Assembly (NCBI GenBank): GCA_910583725.1
Contig: CAJTXZ010000017.1
Span: forward strand, 1-64,000
DNA from: an uncultured Vampirovibrio sp.
GTDB taxonomy: Bacteria > Cyanobacteriota > Vampirovibrionia > Gastranaerophilales > Gastranaerophilaceae
DNA: 64,000 nucleotides
Direction: 5' to 3'
This document shows positions 1-8,238 of this stretch, piece by piece (position 1 is the stretch's first letter; the number at the start of each line of letters is the position of its first letter). The notes beneath the pieces are model-generated. The model was given only the letters and a program-made list of their open reading frames with translations, did no database searches and was not told the origin of the DNA. Both the position numbers and the translations under genes were made by a program.

Positions 1-1
1 A

Positions 2-355
2 CTTGTTTATACAGAAGGGGTGATGGATTTTCAAAAAACACTCAATGCCTTTTGGGTTGTTGATAATGTAATCAGCTATATGCCAAAGGTACTAAAAACA
101 TTCAAAGAAACGCAAGATACCTTTTATGTGGTAGAAATATGTGTAAAACAAGATAAAACAGGCTATATGGAAGTTTACCATGAGGGATATTTAGGGGATA
201 ATTACCATGAACACATCTCTGTTGCTTATCAAAAAATCCCTTTTATAGACTTACCAACTATTATTGATGAAGAAATCACCACATACAAATTCTATTTATC
301 CTTGCACAACTACAACCCAGTTCAATTTATGCTATTGTTGCCATCTGAATATTGA
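2..355 (+). CDS. DUF6876-like protein, C-terminal part (5' end outside window)
   Basis: The frame is open to the left edge, so this is probably the C-terminal ~117 residues of a longer protein; a GTG at 20 or ATG at 23 could also serve as a start after an AGAAGGGG stretch. The order of motifs (YTEGV near the left edge, FWVVDNVISY, a central KIPFIDLP and a final LLLPSEY) resembles the DUF6876 family as I remember it, which is common on plasmids and conjugative elements and has no assigned biochemical role. The family call is by eye only. It faces the two minus-strand genes to its right across a hairpin terminator, and fits the accessory nature of this end of the window. Confidence 0.5.
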   Translation, partial: LVYTEGVMDFQKTLNAFWVVDNVISYMPKVLKTFKETQDTFYVVEICVKQDKTGYMEVYHEGYLGDNYHEHISVAYQKIPFIDLPTIIDEEITTYKFYLSLHNYNPVQFMLLLPSEY

Positions 356-384
356 TTGTATTTTTGTTTCTTTCGTTTTTCTTT

Positions 385-403
385 AAAAGGGGCATTAAGC
401 CCC
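385..403 (-). terminator. Hairpin terminator, possibly bidirectional
   Basis: GGGGC (389-393) and GCCCC (399-403) form a perfect stem around ATTAA. On the minus strand it is followed by TTTTAAAG, and it contains the stop codon of the gene ending at 395. It sits between convergent genes, so it may stop both. Confidence 0.55.
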
Positions 404-691
404 TATCTCGACAAAGCATGATGTTTTTTCATAAACTTTAAGGTTGGTTAAAGCATACAGTTTGCCGTTTTTACTCTCATAGGCTTGAAACATAAGAATA
501 TTATCATCAAGCAATGAGGGAATAACCCCTTGTTTCACAAATTCATTAAAATGGCAACGCTTGATACAAATTCTATAACCTTTGGAATCATTGTATGTTC
601 CATAGAGTTCAACATAATTGCCTTTAAGTTTCCTGAAATACAGGAAGTAAAAAGGTTTTATGTTGGGTTTGTTGTGTTTCTTCTTAGACAT
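395..691 (-). CDS. Hypothetical protein, 98 aa
   Basis: I do not recognise this protein. It is basic at the N-terminus (MSKKKHNKPNIKPFYF) and has alternating hydrophobic segments that could be a small beta-rich fold. Its ATG overlaps the last 8 bases of the ribbon-helix-helix gene upstream, so the two are very likely co-transcribed and translationally coupled. The ATG at 691 is the natural start. Such tightly coupled pairs of a small DNA-binding protein and a small unknown protein are typical of plasmid or phage cargo. A toxin-antitoxin pair is conceivable, but nothing in the sequence shows toxicity. Confidence 0.6.
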   Translation of the reverse strand: MSKKKHNKPNIKPFYFLYFRKLKGNYVELYGTYNDSKGYRICIKRCHFNEFVKQGVIPSLLDDNILMFQAYESKNGKLYALTNLKVYEKTSCFVEIGA

Positions 692-848
692 CAGTTGTTT
701 CTCCTAACTTCTTTTTCACTATTTTATTTAACTCTCTTTTTAAAATCGCTCTTACTAAAGAGCTTATGTTGTAATGTTTTGCTTTTAATTTTGCTATCAC
801 GTCTTTTAGCTCCTTATCAATTCTAAATATTAAGATTTTATCTAACAT
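684..848 (-). CDS. Small ribbon-helix-helix-like DNA-binding protein
   Basis: This 54-residue protein has an N-terminal strand (KILIFRIDKELKDVI) followed by two predicted helices with ISSLVRAILKREL, the layout of the ribbon-helix-helix (CopG/Arc) fold, in which the strand from two subunits enters the DNA major groove. I chose the ATG at 848 because AGAGGT lies at the right distance upstream; a longer frame from 884 has no such site. The gene overlaps the next one by 8 bases. A perfect 10-base palindrome at 871-880, just upstream, is a good candidate for an autoregulatory operator. Confidence 0.5.
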   Translation of the reverse strand: MLDKILIFRIDKELKDVIAKLKAKHYNISSLVRAILKRELNKIVKKKLGETTDV

Positions 849-870
849 GTTTTTACCTCTGTGTTGTATC

Positions 871-880
871 ATTACGTAAT
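871..880. promoter_or_regulatory. Palindrome ATTACGTAAT, candidate operator
   Basis: A perfect 10-base palindrome lies 22 bases upstream of the start of the ribbon-helix-helix gene, inside an AT-rich promoter-like stretch. Autoregulation by the product of that gene is an inference from position. Confidence 0.35.
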
Positions 881-929
881 ACAATATAAACTTTAGTTAT
901 GATAAAGTTATACAAATCGATTGAGCATC

Positions 930-957
930 AAAAAGCACCTCATATAACATAAGGTGC
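930..957 (-). terminator. Rho-independent terminator of the seven-gene operon
   Basis: GCACCT (935-940) pairs with AGGTGC (952-957). On the minus strand the stem is followed directly by TTTTTG. It lies 41 bases beyond the stop of the HNH gene, so it would end the operon that starts at 8238. Confidence 0.65.
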
Positions 958-998
958 GTTGAACTGACCTAAGATTGATTTAGTCTAGTTATATTGTT

Positions 999-1907
999 TT
1001 AATTTAAACCATAAGGGTCATAGGTATCGCTTTTTCCTAAATTGCATATATCGCAAAGGGTTCTTAGATTGTTTTCTTCTGTTTTACCGCCTTTTGAAAC
1101 AGGTTTAATATGGTCAACATGAAGCTTTGCTCCGTCGTTTTGACTGCGACCACAAATTGTACATCTAAATTTATCACGTTTTAAGATTTTATACCTTAAC
1201 TTAGGTGTCATTAACTGCCTTTGATATACTGCTGATTCTTTATTTGTCTGTAATTTTTGATACTCTCTCAGGTAGTATTCAATTTTGGCACAGTCAAATT
1301 TATAACTTTTTTTATATTCATTTTTACCTTGGGGGCTTGTATAACAGACAATTAATTCAATAGTAAAATCTGTTATTGGCGTTAGTTTATTTTTTCTGCA
1401 TTCATTTAATTCTATTCTTTCAAGCTCACTTGCTTCAATAACATTTGGTATTGCAATTTTAGAATATTCAAATTTATTTGCATTATATATAATTTTGGTG
1501 TATTGATTTTCATAACGAGAAGCTTCTGACCTATTATATTGAACTACTTTCACCATACTTTTGAAAAAATTTGGACTGTCTTCAATTGTTAATAGCATAT
1601 GATTATCTATATTAAAGTTATCTAGTTGAGTCTTGCTGTTACAGGTTCTTTTAAACTTTTGATGAGATTCAAATTTTTTAAATTTGCAATCACTGTTAAG
1701 CTTTTTTACAGCACAAATGCGTTTGCCATAAAGCTTTATGTATTCAATTTTTTGCTTACGCGTTTTTTCTTTTTGTTTTTGTAATTCTATTTTACGCAAT
1801 CTTTCCTGCTTTTGAAGAAGAGCTATACGCTTGCGCTCTTCTTCTTCAGCTTTCTTTTTTTCAAAGTGTTCAGTTATAGGTGAAAAAATTTTTTTTAAAA
1901 ATGTCAT
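999..1907 (-). CDS. HNH endonuclease with long charged coiled-coil N-terminus
   Basis: The C-terminal ~65 of 302 residues form an HNH nuclease domain: CTIC (Cys249, Cys252), HVDH (263-266), a following Asn pair (279-280), then CDIC (Cys285, Cys288). The four cysteines should bind a structural zinc and His265-266 region should carry the catalytic metal. Residues ~14-55 are an uninterrupted run of Lys, Arg, Glu and Gln, a likely coiled coil. The middle (~90-230) is unrecognised and may be a sensor or binding region. It is the last gene of the minus-strand operon beginning with the vWA gene at 8238, 28 bases after the preceding gene, and is followed by a terminator. In this setting it is the natural effector of a phosphorylation-controlled defence system, though that role is inferred. 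Confidence 0.8.
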   Translation of the reverse strand: MTFLKKIFSPITEHFEKKKAEEEERKRIALLQKQERLRKIELQKQKEKTRKQKIEYIKLYGKRICAVKKLNSDCKFKKFESHQKFKRTCNSKTQLDNFNIDNHMLLTIEDSPNFFKSMVKVVQYNRSEASRYENQYTKIIYNANKFEYSKIAIPNVIEASELERIELNECRKNKLTPITDFTIELIVCYTSPQGKNEYKKSYKFDCAKIEYYLREYQKLQTNKESAVYQRQLMTPKLRYKILKRDKFRCTICGRSQNDGAKLHVDHIKPVSKGGKTEENNLRTLCDICNLGKSDTYDPYGLN

Positions 1908-1935
1908 ATGTATTCCTATTATTCTTAATCAATGC

Positions 1936-2811
1936 TCACACTAATATAATTTGATTGAAAAGCGATGATATTATATAGCATAATATTATAAGGGGAAATC
2001 CCAATATTAAAGCTAGGTCAATCAATGTTGATTCTTTTTTTGCGCATTCTAGATAACCTATTCCAGTGTTGTTAAAAGAAATTGTTTTTGATTTTACATT
2101 ACCCGTTTTAGAGTATTCAAATTTCATTATAATGATTAATTTATCTTCTTTGTATTCTTCTGGAAGCGGGTCGAATTCTATTTTTTTAAAAGGTTTTTCT
2201 ATTTCTTCTTGTAACCTATCATTAAATTTCTTATACTTGGTATCTTTATTTGTATTATTCAGATAACTTTTTTTAATTATGTTTCCGTTTTTATTAAGCA
2301 CAAGCATAACATAAGCTATTGACTTTTCGGTGGGTTCATCTCCACCTGATAACATTAAATTCGGGTGCCAATTTCTTTGTATTTTCTTTTGTTGTTTATT
2401 AAAATATTTTTTCCATGTTGAAGGTTCAACACCTGATGTAGCTGTATCATTTGTTAATGTTAATATTTTATAAACAGTTTCATTTAAAGAACCTTTTTTT
2501 ATTTGAGAATAATTAATTGTTTTAGAATAGTCTTCAAAACCTATTTGTTTGTTGTTTTTGTATATTGCCATATTAATAATGGCTGTAGTTTTATTTTTAG
2601 AATTTGTTACCATGCTATATATAACTTCATTTTCTAAAATTTGTTTTATTTTGTATTTAATTAAGTTGCCACTTTTCTCTATGCTATCTATATCAATTTC
2701 TGCAATTTTACCGTTATCAGCTTTTACTGGTACCCAATTTGCAGCAAATGTACAATTAGCTGTTAATAAAACAAACACCAGCAAGCCAGATAAAATTTCT
2801 TTTATTTTCAT
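1936..2811 (-). CDS. Exported protein with protein-E-like and TonB-C-like domains plus C-terminal membrane segment
   Basis: Residues 1-23 form a signal peptide ending near TANCTFAANW. Residues ~24-95 (NWVPVKADNGKIAEIDIDS...) resemble the surface-adhesin protein E type of domain found in many small exported proteins. Residues ~140-245 start with KKIQRNWHPNL and contain a TonB C-terminal-like pattern (conserved Trp, then PLPEEYKEDKLIIIMKF). The last ~30 residues are a hydrophobic membrane segment. It is a diverged paralogue of the next upstream gene (2831..3688), and its WHP-containing domain matches the C-terminal domain of the kinase at 3707..5560. Gap to neighbours is 19 and 28 bases, so it is part of the same operon. 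Function unknown; likely a periplasmic or envelope partner of the kinase. Confidence 0.7.
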   Translation of the reverse strand: MKIKEILSGLLVFVLLTANCTFAANWVPVKADNGKIAEIDIDSIEKSGNLIKYKIKQILENEVIYSMVTNSKNKTTAIINMAIYKNNKQIGFEDYSKTINYSQIKKGSLNETVYKILTLTNDTATSGVEPSTWKKYFNKQQKKIQRNWHPNLMLSGGDEPTEKSIAYVMLVLNKNGNIIKKSYLNNTNKDTKYKKFNDRLQEEIEKPFKKIEFDPLPEEYKEDKLIIIMKFEYSKTGNVKSKTISFNNTGIGYLECAKKESTLIDLALILGFPLIILCYIISSLFNQIILV

Positions 2812-2830
2812 TGTTTTAATTCCTTTCAGT

Positions 2831-3688
2831 TTAATTTCTAATTAATAGATATGTTAAGGTTAAGGGGAAAAATAAAACTTTTGTAATTGCAAACGCACCA
2901 GAATAGTTTTTACCAAGTTCAATATACCCTATTCCTAAGTCATTAAATTCTATTGGTTGAGATTTTGCATGTCCTCCCATTCCATCCCAAGAGTATGTAA
3001 ATTGCATAACGACTATTACGTTATCAGCCATATACTCCTTTGGAAGTGATTTAAACTTTATTTTCTTAAAAGCTTTTTCTATTTCTTCTTTGAGTTTTTT
3101 GTTAAAATCATCGAACTTTTTTTCTTGATTTGTGTCATTATAGTAATATTGATAAGCAATATCTCCATCTTTATTGATAATAAGCGTTACATAAGCTATG
3201 CTATATCTTTCTCTTGGATAATGATTTGCCAATATTAAATTCGGGTGCCAGTTTCTTTGTATTTTCCTTTGGTACTTTTTAAAATATTTATCCCAGATGA
3301 CTTTATCCATATCTAATGCAGGTGCATTATTGACTAATGTTAATATTCTGTAAGCTGCTTCATTCAAAGTACCCTGTTTGATAGGGGTATATTTAATAAT
3401 TTTAGAATAATCTTTAAATTCAATTTGCTTGTCATTTCTATAAATCGACATATTGGAAATAGCAGTCGTTTTATTAGCGTAATTAGTTACCATAGTATAA
3501 ATAATTTCATCTTCAAGTTTGTTTTGTTTAATTTTGTATTTAATTACTTCATTGTTTTTTTCTATGCTATCTATGTCAATTTCTGCGACTTTGCCGCTAT
3601 CGGCAGTAATTGGTATCCAATTTATAGCAAATACATTATTGGCTGTCATAAAGAAAAATAGTAGTAAGGTAATTAAATATTTTTTCAT
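2831..3688 (-). CDS. Exported protein with protein-E-like and TonB-C-like domains (paralogue)
   Basis: This 285-residue protein has a signal peptide (residues ~1-21, FFFMTANNVFAINW), a protein-E-like domain (NWIPITADSGKVAEIDIDSI onward) and a TonB-C-like domain beginning KYQRKIQRNWHPNL. It ends in a hydrophobic stretch (AFAITKVLFFPLTLTYLLI) that could anchor it. It shares its whole layout with the 291-residue protein encoded directly downstream, so the pair arose by tandem duplication. It starts 18 bases after the kinase stop. TonB-C domains usually bind partners across the periplasm; pairing with the kinase's matching extracytoplasmic domain is a reasonable inference. Confidence 0.7.
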   Translation of the reverse strand: MKKYLITLLLFFFMTANNVFAINWIPITADSGKVAEIDIDSIEKNNEVIKYKIKQNKLEDEIIYTMVTNYANKTTAISNMSIYRNDKQIEFKDYSKIIKYTPIKQGTLNEAAYRILTLVNNAPALDMDKVIWDKYFKKYQRKIQRNWHPNLILANHYPRERYSIAYVTLIINKDGDIAYQYYYNDTNQEKKFDDFNKKLKEEIEKAFKKIKFKSLPKEYMADNVIVVMQFTYSWDGMGGHAKSQPIEFNDLGIGYIELGKNYSGAFAITKVLFFPLTLTYLLIRN

Positions 3689-3706
3689 TTTTAATATTTA
3701 TCCTTT

Positions 3707-5560
3707 TTATTCAAAAAACCAATCAGAAGATTTTTGTAAATCGCTTTTGCTTGGCGTGCTTACGCTTGACTGTGTCTTTTTTGATATTGCTTTTGATGCA
3801 TTTTGTGGCGCAGATTTAGTTGATTTTGCCGATTCAGTTTTTTGTGTAACAGGGGTATTTGAGTCTGTTTTTTTCTGTGTAGCTTTGATGGGAGTTAAAC
3901 TCACTTGATAATTATCTTTTGCTACTTCATTTCCTTCAAAATATACTTTAAAGGTGAGCCAATCGCCATCATAACTTTCAGGCAACGGGTCATAGGGTGC
4001 GCCGCTTTGAATTACGGAATTCATTATTTTAATTCTAGTTGTAGACACTTCCGTATACTCAGTGCAATTTACAGACCCAGTTTTATCTATATTTACTTCA
4101 ATAGACATATTATCCAATGGCATTCCTTCATTGTCAGGATGCCAATTTGAGCGAACCTTATTGATAAATTTATCTTTATATGCTTTTATATCATCTTGTT
4201 TTTCTGCTTCAGTATAAACTTTATGCATTTCATTCGCTTTTTCAGAATTATTTATTTGTTGTTGATTTGACTGTAATTGAGAATTATTATCATACTTGTT
4301 GCCCATATATCCTATAAATCCGATAATAAGCAAAACTCCTAAGATTATTTGCCAAATGTAGTTATCGGATTTCTTTTTGGGGTTAGTTTGTGTTGCAGTC
4401 TTATTGAAATTATAATTTCTGTAATTATAATTACTGTAATATGATTGCCTTCTTGATTGTACATTGTTTTGATTTTTATAGTTGTTTGTTGAAATGTTAT
4501 ATGGTGTTTGCTGATAATTCAGTTTATTTTGAGATTGAATATTTGCTACAGGGTTATCAAAAGGACTAAAACCAAATTTTGATAATTCACACCAGATACA
4601 ATGGTTTCCATTATTATAATACTTGTGATGACTAGGACATTGTATCAAGTTATGCTCAAGACACTCTAAAGTATTTATCCATTCTTCTGCTGTTGGACGC
4701 TGTATATTTTGATTTTTGGAAAATGCTCGCTCAAATAAATCTTTTACTTCATTACTAAGAACTCCAAAAAATAATTGCGAATAAATAGGTGTTGTGTTTT
4801 TTGAGTTATTTCCATAACAGTAATAGCCTTGTTTGATTGCATTTTCAATTTCAGGTGGCGCTCCGACACCGCTATATGGATGTCTGCCAAACATTAATAT
4901 TTTAAAAATCATGACAGCTAACCCAAAACAATCATGGTTTTTTGTTCTGTGTATTCCGTTAAAAGATTGTCCTTGCAGCTCTGGAGATGTATATTCAGGT
5001 ACTCCGACTTCACAAAGATAAAATTTTCCATTATGCTCAACCTGATAAGAATCGCAATCAATCAACTTAATCATGGCTTGATTGTCAACCAAAATATTAC
5101 CTTGATTTATGTCACCTATAATAATATTTTTACTATGTAATTTATCAACAGCTATTGCAAGATTTTTTGCCGCATGTACCATAAAACCCCAGTCAGCAAA
5201 ATCAAAAAGTTTTCTTTTAGTTGGTATTCCATAAAGATTATGAATTTCTTTAAAATTGCTAATTTTTTCCATAATAAAACCGACAACCTTACCCTTGGAA
5301 TTAAATACGGCTTTTTGAGGTAAAGCGGAAAACCTAGCAATGTCCTGGTCATATAAGTCACACATTGCTTTAATTTTACCCGTTTTATCATGCTTTTGTA
5401 ATGCTTTATCCAGATATATCTTTGCTACAATATCGTTATTGCCTTGAACCAGACAAACCATACCTTCCCCGCCCCTTGCGAGTTCTTTTCCTAAAATTAT
5501 AGGATTGCCCAAGTCATCTTGATAAGTTTTTAGTTGTTTCTTAGTAGTTGATGTCACCAT
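3707..5560 (-). CDS. Transmembrane Ser/Thr kinase (YegI/TerY-P type) with extracytoplasmic TonB-C-like domain
   Basis: The cytoplasmic kinase domain spans residues ~22-300: Gly-rich loop ARGGEGMV (28-35), ATP lysine Lys47 (VAKIY), catalytic loop IIIGDINQGNILV with Asp150 and Asn155, metal motif DCD (168-170, in place of DFG), SPE (192-194) and F-helix Asp210. IGD for HRD and DCD for DFG are typical of the YegI-like kinases that travel with vWA and PP2C partners, so the kinase looks active. A putative zinc knuckle follows (Cys308, His311, Cys321, Cys324). After an Asn/Gln/Tyr-rich linker comes one membrane helix (401-419), then a TonB-C-like domain (~460-560, SNWHP and PYDPLPESYDGDWL) and a Ser/Thr/Lys-rich tail. 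Kinase plus TonB-C in one chain is unusual. It follows the TPR gene by 2 bases. Confidence 0.85.
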   Translation of the reverse strand: MVTSTTKKQLKTYQDDLGNPIILGKELARGGEGMVCLVQGNNDIVAKIYLDKALQKHDKTGKIKAMCDLYDQDIARFSALPQKAVFNSKGKVVGFIMEKISNFKEIHNLYGIPTKRKLFDFADWGFMVHAAKNLAIAVDKLHSKNIIIGDINQGNILVDNQAMIKLIDCDSYQVEHNGKFYLCEVGVPEYTSPELQGQSFNGIHRTKNHDCFGLAVMIFKILMFGRHPYSGVGAPPEIENAIKQGYYCYGNNSKNTTPIYSQLFFGVLSNEVKDLFERAFSKNQNIQRPTAEEWINTLECLEHNLIQCPSHHKYYNNGNHCIWCELSKFGFSPFDNPVANIQSQNKLNYQQTPYNISTNNYKNQNNVQSRRQSYYSNYNYRNYNFNKTATQTNPKKKSDNYIWQIILGVLLIIGFIGYMGNKYDNNSQLQSNQQQINNSEKANEMHKVYTEAEKQDDIKAYKDKFINKVRSNWHPDNEGMPLDNMSIEVNIDKTGSVNCTEYTEVSTTRIKIMNSVIQSGAPYDPLPESYDGDWLTFKVYFEGNEVAKDNYQVSLTPIKATQKKTDSNTPVTQKTESAKSTKSAPQNASKAISKKTQSSVSTPSKSDLQKSSDWFFE

Positions 5561-5562
5561 AA

Positions 5563-6741
5563 TTAATTTACCAACCCTTTTGACTGCATTTCTAAATAAA
5601 CTTTTTTCAAAAACTCATATAGTTCACGATTATCAGGTTTAATATTTAATGCTTCCTTGAAGCTAGAAATGGCATTTTCATATTGTTGTAAATAGAAATA
5701 CGAACGACCTGCGCAATCAAAAACACTATAATTTTTTATACCTAATTCAATTGCCTTACTTATATCATTAATTGAACTTTGATAATTTTTTAAAAAATAA
5801 TATGCGCGTCCTCTAAAATCATAAGCATTCCCATTGTCGGGATTTATTGCTATAGATATAGTTTCATCTTGAATGCTTTGCGCAAAATTCTTACAAAACC
5901 AATGGCAACGACCCCTAAAATCATAAGCACTATAATTGTCAGAATTATATTTAATACATTTATCAAAATCTATTATTGCTTGTTTATTGTTGTCTTTTAG
6001 GTAATGACAACATCCGCGATAATAATATGCCATATCATTGCTTGGTTTTAATTCAATAGCCTTTGTTAAATCTGCTATTGCCTTATCATAGCTTTTCTTC
6101 ATATAATATGAGCGACCACGTATATCAAAAACAATATGATTATTAGGATTGAGTTTAATGGTTTCAGATGCATCTTGAATTGAAAAATCATAGTTTTTAC
6201 ATAAATAGTAAATCTTTGCTCTTGCTTCATGCGCATTTTCATTTGGACACTTTTTGATTACCTTGTTTAAATCAATTAATGCTCTTTCAAAATCTTCAAG
6301 CCAAAAATAAGCAATACCTCTCATTTGATACGCTTGTATATTGTTTTTATCAAGTTCTATTGCCCTGTTTTCATCTGCAACGCATTTAGATAAATCATTT
6401 ATTGAATTAGCATCAAATACATAACCTTTAAAATCAAAAGATGTTGGTTTATCGAAGTCAATCACTTGAACATTGTTTGCATATTTTGTATTTGAACAAT
6501 AGCAAGCCCCCCTATAGCAATAAGCTAAAGAACTGCTAGGGTTTAGTTCTATAGCTTTATTTAAACTTTCGATTGCATTTTTTAAATCTTCAATAAAATA
6601 ATGCGAAATTCCTTTTATTTCGTATGCTTTAGCGTTATGAGGTTCTAATTCAATTACTTTTAAACATTCTCTAATTGAATCAGCATAAAGACTGTGATTA
6701 TATAAATTTATTGCATTATTCAAATAATCACTGCTGTTCAT
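5563..6741 (-). CDS. Tetratricopeptide-repeat protein of the kinase/phosphatase operon
   Basis: Nearly the whole chain consists of TPR units of ~34 residues, about ten by eye, with recurring patterns such as AYDFRGR, A-I-DL-KAIELxPxN and YYYRGCC. TPR superhelices are protein-protein scaffolds; here it probably binds the kinase, phosphatase or vWA protein in the cytoplasm. No signal peptide is visible. I chose the ATG at 6741 because GGAG lies seven bases upstream; a longer frame from 6765 lacks this. The start lies inside the end of the phosphatase gene (14-base overlap), and the stop is 2 bases before the kinase start, so expression of the three is tightly coupled. Unlike the basic vWA/PP2C/kinase triad of E. 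coli (yegL-yegK-yegI), this system adds the TPR protein. Confidence 0.8.
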   Translation of the reverse strand: MNSSDYLNNAINLYNHSLYADSIRECLKVIELEPHNAKAYEIKGISHYFIEDLKNAIESLNKAIELNPSSSLAYCYRGACYCSNTKYANNVQVIDFDKPTSFDFKGYVFDANSINDLSKCVADENRAIELDKNNIQAYQMRGIAYFWLEDFERALIDLNKVIKKCPNENAHEARAKIYYLCKNYDFSIQDASETIKLNPNNHIVFDIRGRSYYMKKSYDKAIADLTKAIELKPSNDMAYYYRGCCHYLKDNNKQAIIDFDKCIKYNSDNYSAYDFRGRCHWFCKNFAQSIQDETISIAINPDNGNAYDFRGRAYYFLKNYQSSINDISKAIELGIKNYSVFDCAGRSYFYLQQYENAISSFKEALNIKPDNRELYEFLKKVYLEMQSKGLVN

Positions 6742-7540
6742 CTTTGCACTCCACATTTTTAGCAATTACTGAAGCACTAAGAGTTGAAGCAATAAATAGA
6801 GTTTTATCGTCATCAGTTTTTTTATTTACTCTACCAGAATCAAGAAACATTCCTAATTGTTTTGATAGCGTTTCATCATGTCCGCAATCTTCAAGTTTTT
6901 CTACTGCCAAATAGAACGGTTTAAAAAACGCCATGAATGGTTTTTGAGCTTTGAAATCAAAGGCAATTTGTTCTATTCCATCTGTATGCATTGCAAGACG
7001 TTCTATCGAGTTTTCAACAGTTTTAAACATGAAAATCTTTTGTGCTATTGATTCTGTTGCAAAATGAGTAGTGTTAATAAATTCACCATTTTGCGGCAAG
7101 AAGACACAATCAAGGTCATTTTCAGTGCCGGCAGCAATTATTCCATCGCCGATTTGAACAAATACATTAAAGTTCTCACTTAATACAGCAAACAATAATG
7201 TGGTTGCAAAATCCCTAATGGATTCAAGTTTATAAAGACTTACAGCTCTATTTAAAACTTTTTGAAAATAAGTAAACCATTCTGTTATTACTTCTCTTGT
7301 AAGACTTTCTAAGCTTTCTTTTTCAAGCCATTGTTTTGTTTTAGCTATAAATAACTTGCAAATAAAGTTTGATGATAAATCAGAATATTTTGCACTTCCT
7401 GCACCATCAGCAACAGCACAAACAAGGTAATTTTTATCGTTTAATGTTAATAATAAACTCTTGCAATTATCTTGTTTTGCTGTATTTGAGGCTATATGAG
7501 ATGTGCCTTTTACCGATGAATAAAAATACTTCCAATTCAT
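6728..7540 (-). CDS. PP2C-family Ser/Thr protein phosphatase (YegK-like)
   Basis: The 270-residue protein carries the metal-binding signatures of PP2C phosphatases: QDN (Asp24), ADGAGSA (Asp45, Gly46), IGDG, HTDGIE and the final TDDDKTL. PP2C enzymes remove phosphate from Ser/Thr using two metal ions, and here should oppose the kinase encoded two genes downstream. Its ATG overlaps the vWA stop as TAATG, a sign of translational coupling. The vWA-PP2C-kinase order is that of the TerY-P triad described by Aravind and colleagues and of E. coli yegLKI. Confidence 0.85.
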   Translation of the reverse strand: MNWKYFYSSVKGTSHIASNTAKQDNCKSLLLTLNDKNYLVCAVADGAGSAKYSDLSSNFICKLFIAKTKQWLEKESLESLTREVITEWFTYFQKVLNRAVSLYKLESIRDFATTLLFAVLSENFNVFVQIGDGIIAAGTENDLDCVFLPQNGEFINTTHFATESIAQKIFMFKTVENSIERLAMHTDGIEQIAFDFKAQKPFMAFFKPFYLAVEKLEDCGHDETLSKQLGMFLDSGRVNKKTDDDKTLFIASTLSASVIAKNVECKDEQQ

Positions 7541-8238
7541 TATATCTTAGCCCATCCACTTGGTGATTCTAATGCAATTTCGGCATCTAATGATGAACGA
7601 GAAACACTAGACATAGAATTTGAAAGCCATTGGAATAAAGATGTAAAATTTAAACCCTTTAATGACACGGGTTCTCTTACTGAAATTTCTCTTAAAATAT
7701 CCATATTGGCACCTTGAATACCGACAGCAAAGAAAGCGAATTGTTTATTTCTCTCACCTTCATGAACTGCTTCCTTAGCATTTGTTATATCATCTGTAGG
7801 TGCGCCATCCGTTAGTAAAAATATCCAAGGACGATAATATGAAATGCCGTTTGCTTTGTATACGGCTTTTCTTTGTTCAAGCATATTGATAGCTCTTTCA
7901 ATAGCTGTACCCATACTTGTCAAACCGCCTGCTCTTAATTCATGAGGTGTAAAATTTTCTGCTGTTTCAAACTCATTAATAACTTCAACTCCATCATCAA
8001 ATTTTAAAACAGTAACTTCAACACGTTTTGAAGCTAAATCATCGCTACTTAACTGTTGTTGAAACGCTCTTAATCCATTATTTAATTCTTGAATAGGCTT
8101 GCCATTCATTGACCCCATTGAACCAGAACAATCAAGCAATAAAATACAAGGACATCTTGGTTCTGGATTTTCTGCAAATTCTACAACATCAAACCTGATA
8201 GCTTCTTCTTCAATTCCATAAGGTGTTTGTTCATTCAT
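7540..8238 (-). CDS. vWA-domain protein (TerY/YegL-like), first gene of the operon
   Basis: A single von Willebrand A domain fills the 232 residues. The MIDAS metal site is intact: D36-C-S38-G-S40 (DCSGSMGS), Thr107 (GGLTSMG) and Asp144 (TDGAPTDD). Such TerY/YegL proteins lack a signal peptide and act in the cytoplasm with a PP2C phosphatase and kinase. It is the first gene of a seven-gene minus-strand operon; AAAGGATT precedes the ATG at 8238. The 226 bases between this start and the recombinase gene at 8465 should hold the operon promoter, but I could not identify a convincing -35/-10 pair there. Confidence 0.85.
   Translation of the reverse strand: MNEQTPYGIEEEAIRFDVVEFAENPEPRCPCILLLDCSGSMGSMNGKPIQELNNGLRAFQQQLSSDDLASKRVEVTVLKFDDGVEVINEFETAENFTPHELRAGGLTSMGTAIERAINMLEQRKAVYKANGISYYRPWIFLLTDGAPTDDITNAKEAVHEGERNKQFAFFAVGIQGANMDILREISVREPVSLKGLNFTSLFQWLSNSMSSVSRSSLDAEIALESPSGWAKI

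Noticed and set aside
395..848. Toxin-antitoxin pair
   Set aside because: The small DNA-binding gene with an overlapping partner is suggestive, but the partner shows no toxin family motif, so I kept neutral names.
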